A program made the translations under genes and the position numbers. The notes under the pieces were generated by a model that ran no database searches, was not told where the DNA came from, and was given only the letters and a program-made list of their open reading frames with translations. Positions 56,305 through 64,000 of a stretch of 64,000 nt of DNA are shown here, in pieces. Within the stretch, counting starts at the first letter, position 1. Each line of letters opens with the position of its first letter. Origin of the DNA: Desulfopila inferna (lineage in GTDB: Bacteria; Desulfobacterota; Desulfobulbia; Desulfobulbales; Desulfocapsaceae); assembly GCF_016919005.1 (NCBI RefSeq), contig NZ_JAFFQE010000005.1, positions 1 to 64,000 of the forward strand, given 5' to 3'.

Positions 56305-56389
56305 ACAGATTACTTTCTTGTTTTTGTGCAAGAAAATAATCTGTCTAAAGGTTTCTTATCCAGCCCAGCTGGGTTAGAAATCGTTCTTG
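56305..56389. repeat. Structured repeat, copy 1
   Basis: A near-perfect 16-bp hairpin (ACAGATTACTTTCTTG with CAAGAAAATAATCTGT) is followed by a second hairpin around CCAGCCCAGCTGG. The part 56317-56389 is about 85% identical to 57347-57416 inside lolA. Confidence 0.75.
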
Positions 56390-56526
56390 TCGTTCCTGTC
56401 CGGTTCTGGTATATCCCTGTTTGGTTGAGAAGAGTGATAGTCGCCTCGTTGTTGGTCAATCTTCTGCCGAATAGTTTTAATAAAAAACCATAATACAACT
56501 ACTTTGATATTTCAGACGTAACCCCT

Positions 56527-57303
56527 ATGATAGGAATATTTGACTCCGGCATAGGAGGGTTGACGGTAGCCCGGGCAATAGAATCATTATTGCCGAACCG
56601 TTCGCTTCTCTACTTCGGTGACACCGCCAGAACACCCTACGGAACAAAAAGCGCGGAAGTCATCATTGACTATTCCCTGCGCAATGCTGAATTTCTTCTT
56701 GAAAACGGGGCAAAGCTCATTGTTATCGGCTGCAACTCCGCTTCAAGTGTCGCTACAAATAGCCTGCGAGCTGAATTTGATGTTCCTGTGCTCGAGGTCA
56801 TCGGACCGGCAGCGGCAAAAGCCGTGGCTGTCTCCGTTTCAGGCAGGATTGGCATCATAGGTACGCGGGCCACTATTAACAGCGGTATATACGAGCAAAG
56901 CATCGGCAGTTTGAATCCCGACTACAAAGTATTTTCAGTTCCCTGCCCTCTGCTTGTGCCCCTCGTTGAAGAAGGATGGACCACCAGACAGGAGACCAAG
57001 ATGATCATTCGCCGTTATCTCCATCCACTTAAGGATAAACGGATCGACACTCTTATTCTGGGATGCACGCATTATCCGATGCTCAAGCCCCTGATTCAGG
57101 CGCGCTCTGGTAAAAGGGTCACCCTCATCGACTCCTCTGTCGAGGTTGCGTATTCCCTGCGGGATCAACTTTTGTCCTTACCGGATTCTCCGGAAGAGAA
57201 AGGTATTGTGGAACACCGCATATATCTCTCGGATATTACCGAATCCGCCCGTGTAATCGCCTCAACAATATTCGGCCGCCCCGTGGAATTGTTATCACCA
57301 TGA
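56527..57303 (+). CDS. murI: Glutamate racemase
   Basis: A 258-residue enzyme making D-glutamate for peptidoglycan. IGIFDSGIGGLTVARAI with the Asp/Ser pair, FGDTARTPYGTKS, catalytic Cys in VIGCNSASSVA and the second catalytic Cys in LGCTHYPML. Full length. The stop codon overlaps the lolA start by ATGA, so the two are translationally coupled. Confidence 0.97.
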   Translation: MIGIFDSGIGGLTVARAIESLLPNRSLLYFGDTARTPYGTKSAEVIIDYSLRNAEFLLENGAKLIVIGCNSASSVATNSLRAEFDVPVLEVIGPAAAKAVAVSVSGRIGIIGTRATINSGIYEQSIGSLNPDYKVFSVPCPLLVPLVEEGWTTRQETKMIIRRYLHPLKDKRIDTLILGCTHYPMLKPLIQARSGKRVTLIDSSVEVAYSLRDQLLSLPDSPEEKGIVEHRIYLSDITESARVIASTIFGRPVELLSP

Positions 57304-58082
57304 AAAATATTTCGCTCAGCATATTTAGTACGTTACAGAAGGTATCCTTGTTTTTTTTCAAGAAAATAATCGGTCTAAAGGTTGTTATCCAGCTCAGCTG
57401 GGTCTGTTTCTTCTTCTCTTGTATGTCACTCGTCTGGATGCCTTCCGCCCTTTCCGCAACAGAGGATGAGAAACCGCTGCAAATCGCACAGCAATTGGCT
57501 GAACACCTCAGTTCCCTCGACAGCCTGAGCTTCACCTTCACTCAGCGCACCATGGGACAAATGAGCGGTCGCCCCCGCCAGGCCAGTGGACAGGCTTACT
57601 TTGCCAAGACCGATGAAGGTGCAAAAGTGCGCTGGAATTACCAGACCCCCGATAGCCAGGTAATACTGAGCGATGGTACCACTCTGATCATGTATTTTTC
57701 AAACCTCAACCAGATGATTGTTGCCCCTGCAGATACCCTGCAGCAGGATATAACCTATTCCTTTTTCACCGGACAAAGCGATCTGCACCATGACTTTATC
57801 GTCAAGGAAGGACCCGAGCTTGAGGAGACCTCGGAGATAAACGATTATGCGTCAATACTGCTCGTTCCCCGGGAAACCAGGTCGCAGATCAAGGATATTC
57901 GCCTGTGGTTTTTGGATACTACTCAAATTAAGCGGATTGAAATCAGGGACACTTTCGATACCGTCACCCTGCTGAATCTCAGCAATATCAAAGAAAACAG
58001 TCTCACCGCAAGCGGTAAGCTGATTGATGAGGATTTCTTTCAGTTCACCCCACCGGAAGGCACCGAAATCATCCACCAGTAA
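57300..58082 (+). CDS. lolA: Outer-membrane lipoprotein carrier protein LolA
   Basis: A 260-residue periplasmic chaperone that carries lipoproteins from LolCDE to the outer membrane. The mature part (from about residue 54) has LDSLSFTFTQRTMGQMSGRPRQASGQAYF, KVRWNYQTPDSQVILSDGTTL and a LolA-like C-terminus. The predicted leader is about 53 residues, roughly double the usual length; residues 17-38 are encoded by a repeat also found at 56317-56389. Removing them leaves a normal signal peptide. An internal ATG at 57424 could serve as an alternative start, giving only 10 residues before the cleavage region. Confidence 0.88.
   Translation: MKNISLSIFSTLQKVSLFFFKKIIGLKVVIQLSWVCFFFSCMSLVWMPSALSATEDEKPLQIAQQLAEHLSSLDSLSFTFTQRTMGQMSGRPRQASGQAYFAKTDEGAKVRWNYQTPDSQVILSDGTTLIMYFSNLNQMIVAPADTLQQDITYSFFTGQSDLHHDFIVKEGPELEETSEINDYASILLVPRETRSQIKDIRLWFLDTTQIKRIEIRDTFDTVTLLNLSNIKENSLTASGKLIDEDFFQFTPPEGTEIIHQ
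57347..57416. repeat. Structured repeat, copy 2, within the lolA leader
   Basis: Shares CAAGAAAATAATC, GTCTAAAGGTT and TTATCCAGC-CAGCTGGGT in the same order and spacing with 56317-56389. It lies in frame in the lolA signal-peptide region and contributes KKIIGLKVVIQLSW. Confidence 0.75.
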
Positions 58083-58083
58083 G

Positions 58084-59865
58084 ATGGCCGTCAGCGACAC
58101 ATCCTCGACTATAGCCCTGATCTCCATGCCCTGGTCCTTATTTAACCGACCATCCGTGCAACTGGGGGCGCTGAAGGCCTATATTGAAAATAACAGCGAT
58201 ATCGCTGTTGACTGTTTTCATCCCTATCTCTCCACTGCCAAACATATTGGAACTGATATCTATACCTATCTTTCTAAAAACAGCTGGTCAGGTGAAGCCA
58301 TCTATGCCGCCATTCTTTTTCCGGAAAGGCGCGAGCAGGCCGCCAGGCTTTTCCACAGGAGCTGTGCAGACAATCCCGAAATCGCCGGGAAGTTCGATGC
58401 CATTTACAATTCACTGGAGAACCAGCTGAATGAATGGACCAGATCAACCGAATTTAAGGGTTACCGGCTCCTCGGCTTCAGTGTCTGCTTCAGTCAGCTC
58501 TTCGCTTCCCTGGCGGCGGCAGTCAGGATCAAAGAGATAACACCTGCTACTCCTGTGGTCTTCGGAGGTTCCTCCTGCGTCGGCAATATGGGAGATTCGA
58601 TGAGCCGTGCTTTTTCTCAGATAGACTATGTCATCAAAGGAGAAGGCGAAAAGAAACTTCTGAATCTTTGTCGTGCCTTGGAAAAAGGCAATGCACCGCC
58701 TTCGCAGACGAGTGTTGCGGCAGCCGACGGAAAAACCAATGCCATCGCTGATTTGAATACCTTGCCAACACCTGATTACCATCCCTATTTTAATGAACTT
58801 GAACATGTCTTTCCCGGCAAACCCTTCAGTCCGGTGCTGCCGATAGAATTCTCCAGAGGGTGCTGGTGGCGGCACTGCACTTTCTGCAATCTCAACCTGC
58901 AATGGCATGGCTATCGTCGTAAATCTGCAGCTAAAATGAGCTCTGAGGTAAAGCAGCTGCATGACCGGCTCCACTCTCTTGATTTTACTTTCTGCGACAA
59001 TGCCCTGCCTGTTTCGGAAACTGATATATTTTTTTCCACCATTCGGAAATGGGATATCGATCTGCATTTTTTTGCCGAGATTCGAGCGATTAAGGATCCG
59101 CAAAAACTTTCACTGTATCGCAGCGGCGGACTTACCACGGTCCAGGTGGGAATCGAATCTTTTTCCAACTCCCTGCTGGCGAAAATGAACAAGGGTACCA
59201 CGGTTATCGAGAATCTGGCAGTGATGAAGCACTGTGCGGAAAACTCAATAACCCTGGATGGTAATCTGATCGTTGAATTTCCGGGTTCATCAGAACAAGA
59301 AGCAGCTGAGACCCTTGCAAATCTTGAGTACGCCCTACCCTTTCACCCACTTTCCGCAGCGACGTTTTTTCTGGGCTCGGGCTCTGCTATAGACATAAAT
59401 CCCTCGGAATTCTCCATCCGTGCCGTAACTGCACATGCCCATTACAACGAGCTCTTTCCTTCAGCGATAATGGAGAAAATGGATCTGCTTATAAAAGATT
59501 ATCGTGGTGATAAATCAATTCAGCGCATGCGGTGGCAACCGGTGCGGGAGATGATCCGGAAATGGCAGGATGTCCACAAAAAACGCTGTAAAGATTCCCC
59601 TCTCTTAAGTTACCGGGATGGAGGCTCGTTTCTTGTCATCAGGCAGGTTCGTTCCGAGGAAGCGCCACTGCTCCACCGACTGCGGGGAAAGTCCCGCAAG
59701 ATTTATCTTTTCTGCCGAGTGATACGAAATTTAGATGAAATTACCCGGCAGTTTCCGGAACTGCCGCGGAAAACCCTCTTGAATTTTTTCGATGACCTCA
59801 GTAAAAAACAGCTTCTTTATCAGGAAAATAAACAATTTCTGGCTCTTGCGATTCGCTCGCATTAG
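58084..59865 (+). CDS. RiPP-type B12-binding radical SAM protein
   Basis: A 593-residue protein resembling the bacteriocin/RiPP maturation radical SAM proteins (rSAM_ocin_1 type). N-terminal about 200 residues form a cobalamin-binding-like Rossmann domain (LLGFSVCFSQLFASLAAA, VVFGGSSCVGNMG, IDYVIKGEGEKKLL). The radical SAM core begins IEFSRGCWWRHCTFCNLN, followed by WHGYRRKSAAKM and a TIM-barrel-like region. Cysteines are spaced Cx4CxxC, not the canonical Cx3CxxC; family members often have a longer first gap. A helical 150-residue tail follows. No precursor peptide gene is visible nearby. ATG one base behind the lolA stop codon. Confidence 0.8.
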   Translation: MAVSDTSSTIALISMPWSLFNRPSVQLGALKAYIENNSDIAVDCFHPYLSTAKHIGTDIYTYLSKNSWSGEAIYAAILFPERREQAARLFHRSCADNPEIAGKFDAIYNSLENQLNEWTRSTEFKGYRLLGFSVCFSQLFASLAAAVRIKEITPATPVVFGGSSCVGNMGDSMSRAFSQIDYVIKGEGEKKLLNLCRALEKGNAPPSQTSVAAADGKTNAIADLNTLPTPDYHPYFNELEHVFPGKPFSPVLPIEFSRGCWWRHCTFCNLNLQWHGYRRKSAAKMSSEVKQLHDRLHSLDFTFCDNALPVSETDIFFSTIRKWDIDLHFFAEIRAIKDPQKLSLYRSGGLTTVQVGIESFSNSLLAKMNKGTTVIENLAVMKHCAENSITLDGNLIVEFPGSSEQEAAETLANLEYALPFHPLSAATFFLGSGSAIDINPSEFSIRAVTAHAHYNELFPSAIMEKMDLLIKDYRGDKSIQRMRWQPVREMIRKWQDVHKKRCKDSPLLSYRDGGSFLVIRQVRSEEAPLLHRLRGKSRKIYLFCRVIRNLDEITRQFPELPRKTLLNFFDDLSKKQLLYQENKQFLALAIRSH

Positions 59866-59899
59866 CTTCAATAGAAAAAAATCTATCGGGTAAAAAACA

Positions 59900-61093
59900 A
59901 TGGAAAATTTTAGTGACAGCTTTGAAGAGCTCTTTAAATCAGAAGAAAGCAGGAATCTGAAAAAGCTCTCCCCCGGAGAAAAAGTCAAAGCCGTTGTTGC
60001 CGGAGTGAGCGGAGAGAATATTTTTCTTGATGTAGGCGGAAAAAGCGAAGGAATTCTCGAAGCTGCCGAGCTGACCGATGAAGAAGGCAACATCACTGTT
60101 CAGCCCGGCGATACCGTCGAAGTTTATTTTCTTCAGGCCAAAAAATCGGAGCAGGTCTTCACCACCAGGCTCGGCTCAGGCGCCAGCCTGGCCCATCTTG
60201 AAGAGGCCTGGCGAAACCATATCCCCGTTGAAGGATATGTTAAGGCGGAGATAAAAGGTGGTTTTGAAATCACTTTATCCGGCAATGCCCGAGCTTTCTG
60301 TCCTTATTCTCAGATGGGACTACGCCGGGTTGAAGATGCGGCCGCTGCTTATCTCGATACCCGCATGACTTTTCTTATCACGCGTTTTGAAGAGAATGGA
60401 CGCAATCTGGTAGTTTCCGCCCGCGCCGTTCAGGAAGAAGAGAGGGAGCGGCAGAAAGCGGCACTCCGGGAAACCCTTGAGGAGGGACAGATCGTCCAGG
60501 CCACTATCACCTCGATTAGAGATTTCGGTGCCTTTGCCGATATCGGCGGGGTCGACGGCCTCATTCCCATCTCCGAGGTCGGCTGGAGCAGAGTGGAGAA
60601 CATCGACGATCATTTTTCAGTAGGCCAGCAAGTCAATGTTATGATCAAAAGCATCGACTGGGAAAAAGATCGTATTTCCCTGAGCCTGAAAGAGACCCTG
60701 GAAGACCCATGGGACAATTTCATCAAGAATTTCCCGGTCGGCTCAAAAATCCAGGCAAAGGTTTCCCGCCTCGCCCAGTTTGGCGCTTTTGTTACCTTGG
60801 TTGAGGGAGTAGATGGCCTGCTCCACATCTCCAAACTTGGCGGCGGTCGCAGAATCAACCATCCCCGGGAGGTTCTTGAGGAAGGGCAAGATATCGAGGT
60901 GATCATTGAGGGAATTGATGAGGATGAAAAACGAATAAGCCTTACGCCTTCGGATTACCAGACGCCGGAGGACGAGGCGGAGATCGAAAGGCAGGAATAT
61001 ACGAAATATAAAGCGGGCAGCAAGAAGAATGATGCGGATACAGGTAGCCTGGGAGCTCTTCTCAAGGCGAAACTCGAGGAAAAAAAGAAATAA
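59900..61093 (+). CDS. S1-domain RNA-binding protein (ribosomal protein S1-like)
   Basis: A 397-residue protein with four S1 repeats: GEKVKAVVAGVSGENIFLDV (about 27), VEGYVKAEIKGGFEITL (about 110), GQIVQATITSIRDFGAFADI (about 197) and GSKIQAKVSRLAQFGAFVTL (about 282). E. coli S1 has six, so this is a shorter S1 relative. Probably binds mRNA and assists translation initiation or regulation. A Lys/Glu-rich tail follows. It converges with rlmB. Confidence 0.9.
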   Translation: MENFSDSFEELFKSEESRNLKKLSPGEKVKAVVAGVSGENIFLDVGGKSEGILEAAELTDEEGNITVQPGDTVEVYFLQAKKSEQVFTTRLGSGASLAHLEEAWRNHIPVEGYVKAEIKGGFEITLSGNARAFCPYSQMGLRRVEDAAAAYLDTRMTFLITRFEENGRNLVVSARAVQEEERERQKAALRETLEEGQIVQATITSIRDFGAFADIGGVDGLIPISEVGWSRVENIDDHFSVGQQVNVMIKSIDWEKDRISLSLKETLEDPWDNFIKNFPVGSKIQAKVSRLAQFGAFVTLVEGVDGLLHISKLGGGRRINHPREVLEEGQDIEVIIEGIDEDEKRISLTPSDYQTPEDEAEIERQEYTKYKAGSKKNDADTGSLGALLKAKLEEKKK

Positions 61094-61129
61094 GAAAATA
61101 AGAGGGCTCTTGCCGGCTTTCGAACCGCG

Positions 61130-61948
61130 TTACTTCTTGGCCATATTCTGACGCATCGCTTCAAACATGATAACAGCAGCGGCAACGGATGAGTTAAGTG
61201 AATCAAGCCGGCCGATCATGGGGATGGCGATCAGGAGATCACATTGTTTTCGCACCAGCGGCCGGATACCTTTGCCCTCGCCACCTACGACAATACAGGC
61301 GGGCAGGCACAGATCTGTTTGATAAAGCGACTGCGACTCGCTCTCCTTAACTGCCCCAAATACCCAGGCACCGGCGTCTTTCAGCTGCTGCAGTGCTGTG
61401 GCCAGATTTGTCACCTGACAGATATCGATATGAGATATGGCCCCGGCCGACGATTTTGCCGCTATGCCGCCGAGTGGCGCAGATTTCTCCCGGGTTATCA
61501 CGACACCGGCCACACCCGATGCATGGGCTGAGCGGATGATGGCTCCCAGATTGTGAGGATCCTGCAGAGTGTCACAGGCCAGCAGTCTGGGCCGCTCACC
61601 CCGACTCACCATTTTCCTGAATTTTTCCACCAGTTCTGCAAAGGGCAGTAATGGTGTATGGCTCATTCTGGCAACAATTCCCTGATGACGAATCTGTGAG
61701 CTGTTTTCACCGGCAAGCTTGAGTGTTGAAACGAAGGAAAGCTTAATCCCATGGAGACGTGCACTTTCAATTATCTCTTCCCATTTTGTTCCCCGCTTCT
61801 CCTTGACCAGTATCAACTCGGCAATCCGCTCTGGTTCCTCCTGAAGTGCCTCAAAGACCGGATGAATTCCCCAGATAAGATCATCGCTGAGCGTTAACCG
61901 CCTCTCTCTATCGCCTGCGCCTGCTTGCCGGGATCGTTGATTTTTCAT
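61130..61948 (-). CDS. rlmB: 23S rRNA 2'-O-ribose methyltransferase (RlmB/TrmH family)
   Basis: A 272-residue SpoU-type enzyme. The N-terminal substrate-binding domain (IWGIHPVFEALQEEPERI) is followed by the knotted SAM fold: LLACDTLQDPHNLGAIIRSAHASG (motif 1), VVGGEGKGIRPLV (motif 2) and IPMIGRLDSLNSSVAAAVIMFE (motif 3). RlmB methylates G2251 in 23S rRNA; some homologues act on tRNA. ATG 61948 overlaps the gmk stop codon by ATGA. Confidence 0.92.
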   Translation of the reverse strand: MKNQRSRQAGAGDRERRLTLSDDLIWGIHPVFEALQEEPERIAELILVKEKRGTKWEEIIESARLHGIKLSFVSTLKLAGENSSQIRHQGIVARMSHTPLLPFAELVEKFRKMVSRGERPRLLACDTLQDPHNLGAIIRSAHASGVAGVVITREKSAPLGGIAAKSSAGAISHIDICQVTNLATALQQLKDAGAWVFGAVKESESQSLYQTDLCLPACIVVGGEGKGIRPLVRKQCDLLIAIPMIGRLDSLNSSVAAAVIMFEAMRQNMAKK

Positions 61949-62562
61949 GAGCACCACGTCGTATAAGGTAAAGGTGATCCGGTGATATGCCGGCGATCTC
62001 TCGACCTCTGAGCAAGAATGACAGCTTCAAACATCCGCGCGGCCTCATCTATTTTTTCATTGATGATGACATACTCAAATTCATTAATGGCCTGCATTTC
62101 CCGGCGAGCGTTTTTAAGGCGCGTGATAATAGTCTCATCATCATCAAGTCCCCTTCCGCGAAGGCGTCTTTCCAGCTCCTCAAGGCTCGGCGGAGCAAGA
62201 AAAATATACAGCGCTTCGCTTTCCCCGGATTCACGAATGATCCCGGCACCCTGAACGTCAATATCCAGAATCACATCCAGACCTGCCGCTCTCTGCTCCT
62301 CGACCCCTCGCCTGCTTGTGCCATAGAGGTTTCCATGGACATTGGCGTCTTCGAGAAAATCCCCTTTCTCCTTCATGGACATGAAAACGCTGCGATCAAT
62401 AAAATGGTAGTCCACCCCATCTTTTTCACCCTTGCGCGGCTCCCGCGTAGTATGGGAAATGGAAAAGGCTACGCCCTCCAGATCATTCATCACTTTTTTC
62501 AGGATGGTGGATTTTCCGGTCCCTGAAGGAGCGGACAATATAAAAAGTTTTCCAACGTTCAT
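61945..62562 (-). CDS. gmk: Guanylate kinase
   Basis: A 205-residue enzyme phosphorylating GMP. P-loop SAPSGTGKSTILKKV, SHTTREPRKGEKDGVDYHFI for GMP binding and VILDIDVQGAGII. The length is typical. Sits between remA and rlmB in the usual yicC-remA-gmk order. Confidence 0.97.
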   Translation of the reverse strand: MNVGKLFILSAPSGTGKSTILKKVMNDLEGVAFSISHTTREPRKGEKDGVDYHFIDRSVFMSMKEKGDFLEDANVHGNLYGTSRRGVEEQRAAGLDVILDIDVQGAGIIRESGESEALYIFLAPPSLEELERRLRGRGLDDDETIITRLKNARREMQAINEFEYVIINEKIDEAARMFEAVILAQRSRDRRHITGSPLPYTTWCS

Positions 62563-62564
62563 GA

Positions 62565-62858
62565 CTAAGCTGATACCTTTTGTTTATGCGCAGTAACAAG
62601 GTCCTCGAGATGATAACGGGTTTGCAGCGCCAGCATGCGCTGACCGATAGTTTCCGTCTGCACGGAAGAGAGAACGATATGATCGGAATCCATGATGATG
62701 ATTGAACGGGTACGTCTCCCTTCGGTCACATCCAGCAATTTTCCATTTTTCTTGGCGAGCTCCTTGAGCTTACGGGCAGGCGAAGAACCTGTGTTGATAA
62801 CCGCAACGATTCTGTCGGCCATGACCGTGTTCCCATATCCCACATTCAGCAATTGCAT
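62565..62858 (-). CDS. RemA/DUF370-family protein
   Basis: A 97-residue protein beginning MQLLNVGYGNTVMADRIVAVIN and containing LLDVTEGRRTRSIIIMDSDHIVLSS, the RemA signature. In Bacillus subtilis RemA is a DNA-binding activator of matrix genes; in other phyla the gene clusters with yicC and gmk, as here, and its role is unknown. Start at 62858 by family length and a GAGAG ribosome site. Followed by gmk after 2 bp. Confidence 0.93.
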   Translation of the reverse strand: MQLLNVGYGNTVMADRIVAVINTGSSPARKLKELAKKNGKLLDVTEGRRTRSIIIMDSDHIVLSSVQTETIGQRMLALQTRYHLEDLVTAHKQKVSA

Positions 62859-62878
62859 ATCTTTCTCTCTCACAGTCC

Positions 62879-63760
62879 TTATTCTATATTCTGGACCTGT
62901 TCACGTATCTTTTCAAGTTCGCTTTTCAGGTCGACGGTGAGGTGCGCCGTTTCAGCATCGTTGATTTTCGATCCCAGGGTATTGACCTCACGTAAAAATT
63001 CCTGGATAAGAAAATCCAGCTTTCTCCCGACACTGCCGTTTTCTTTAAGAAATCTTTCGAACTGATCAATATGGCTACGCAGTCTGACCAACTCCTCGGT
63101 GACGTCTGTCTTATCCGCCATTATCGCCACTTCCTGACTTAAACGCAGAGGATCAAGGTCAACATTTGCCAGCAGTTTTTCCAGTCGTTGACGCAGACTC
63201 TGTTCCCTTTTTTCAACCAATGTCGGTACTATTATCTCGATTCTGGCGATGTCGGCAACAAAAGCTCCAATCCTTTTTTGTAAATCGGCGCGAAGACTCT
63301 CCCCTTCCTGCTTTCGCATCTCCTCACATCCCTGAAGTGCTTCAGTCACGGCCTGCTCAATGACTACCCAGACACTCTCAAGGTCCTCGCTCTGCTGTTC
63401 CCTGACCAGAACATCGGGATATGAGGCAAGCTGAGAAAGGGTAGTATCATCCTTAATCTTGAGTTCTTTGGCCATTTGCGCCAGAGTCTCCCTATAGGAT
63501 GCAGCAAGTGCGGCATTGACGGAGAGTTTCTGCAGATCGGAAAAATCTCCCTGAACATTGAGGACGAGGTCTACTCTGCCGCGCTGGTGATAGTCAGCAA
63601 CTTTTTTGCGTATTCTCTCTTCCAGGGCAGTATACCCGCGCGGTAGCTTGATTTTAACGTCAAGAAAGCGGTTGTTGACACAGCGGATTTCAGTAGTCCA
63701 GACCCTTCCGCTTTTCTCAGACTCTCCCCGGCCGAAGCCGGTCATGCTTTTCACTGTCAT
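62879..63760 (-). CDS. YicC-family protein (endoribonuclease-like)
   Basis: A 293-residue YicC protein. VKSMTGFGRGESE at the N-terminus and KLDFLIQEFLREVNTLGSKINDAETAH near the C-terminus are the family hallmarks, with a long coiled middle region. YicC from E. coli has reported RNase activity linked to RyhB decay; the role here is inferred only. First gene of the yicC-remA-gmk-rlmB operon. Promoter expected in 63761-64000. Confidence 0.94.
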   Translation of the reverse strand: MTVKSMTGFGRGESEKSGRVWTTEIRCVNNRFLDVKIKLPRGYTALEERIRKKVADYHQRGRVDLVLNVQGDFSDLQKLSVNAALAASYRETLAQMAKELKIKDDTTLSQLASYPDVLVREQQSEDLESVWVVIEQAVTEALQGCEEMRKQEGESLRADLQKRIGAFVADIARIEIIVPTLVEKREQSLRQRLEKLLANVDLDPLRLSQEVAIMADKTDVTEELVRLRSHIDQFERFLKENGSVGRKLDFLIQEFLREVNTLGSKINDAETAHLTVDLKSELEKIREQVQNIE

Positions 63761-64000
63761 CAGTTATACCTGCAGTTATTTATAATATCGTTAAGTGGCA
63801 ATATTAAAACTCCCGATGGAGAGAAGATATAAGCCCGGAGAAAGGTAAGCCATCATAATCCGATGTCCAAATGGGATATGTATCTTCGTATAGAGAACAA
63901 TTCACAGTTATCAGATACATTCATTATTCGTTTTTCTTTTTTTTCTGACAGTCTTCCAGGAGAAAGGGCTAAACATGGTTTTCCCTGCTCGAAACGAAAC

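Larger units (their letters stand above)
55772..56526. other. 755-bp gene-free region
   Basis: No credible gene. It holds a region of nested helices at 56165-56273 and a repeat at 56305-56389 (see separate entries). The rest, around 55790-56150, shows nothing I recognise. Confidence 0.45.

Overview
The window looks like chromosomal DNA of an anaerobic, sulfate-reducer-type Desulfobacterota, most likely of the Desulfobulbales. This is an inference from gene content: a large heterodisulfide-reductase (Hdr)-type iron-sulfur/flavin cluster with a QmoC-like membrane part, class I iron-sulfur fumarase, futalosine-route menaquinone genes (mqnB, mqnD), a MobA-type molybdopterin guanylyltransferase and a rubrerythrin-like protein. 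No aprAB, dsr or sat gene lies in the window, so sulfate respiration is not proven. There are no tRNAs, CRISPR arrays, intact insertion sequences or phage genes, but several short interspersed repeats occur.

Layout. 1-165: 3' part of a 5S rRNA, carrying an extra internal segment, and its terminator. 0.4-8.5 kb: fumarase, a CsgG-like protein, a hybrid sensor kinase, a YqaA-type membrane protein, a CBS protein and an MTH1187-type protein. 9.0-22.5 kb: the core of the window. An array of composite palindromes surrounds a small Cys-rich gene and precedes seven collinear redox genes: a QmoC-HdrD membrane fusion, HdrA with an inserted GltD-like NAD(P)H/FAD module, MvhD, an FrhB-like subunit, a tandem HdrA, HdrC and HdrB. 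A ferritin-like gene follows. I infer a membrane-anchored electron-bifurcating or confurcating complex linking NAD(P)H, ferredoxin or thiol/disulfide couples and the menaquinone pool.

22.8-28.9 kb: chemoreceptor, membrane protein, glutathione-transferase-like protein, four-CBS protein and an EamA exporter. 29.2-32.2 kb: RRM protein, CspA and DEAD-box helicase, a likely cold/RNA-chaperone group. 32.5-40.4 kb: CNHC redoxin, Bpt, GdhA, an XRE/two-CW protein flanked by repeat elements, Asd, a CDF transporter and a thioesterase. 40.4-44.6 kb: three response regulators and a REC-PAS-kinase. 44.6-50.2 kb: a complete dppABCDF-type peptide transporter on the minus strand. 50.9-54.2 kb: minus-strand operon mqnB-mqnD-mobA-membrane protein, divergent from queA. 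55.5-59.9 kb: FmdB-type protein, murI, lolA and a RiPP-type radical SAM protein. 59.9-63.8 kb: a four-S1-domain protein facing the minus-strand set yicC-remA-gmk-rlmB.

The observations I rate highest are the composite palindrome array at 9043-9220 and 9897-9973 (four units with identical 17-nt internal offset, three of them at exact 66-bp steps), the about 25-nt expansion inside the 5S rRNA whose ends resemble an interspersed repeat seen elsewhere in the window, the repeat lying in frame in the lolA signal-peptide region, and the overall build of the Hdr cluster.
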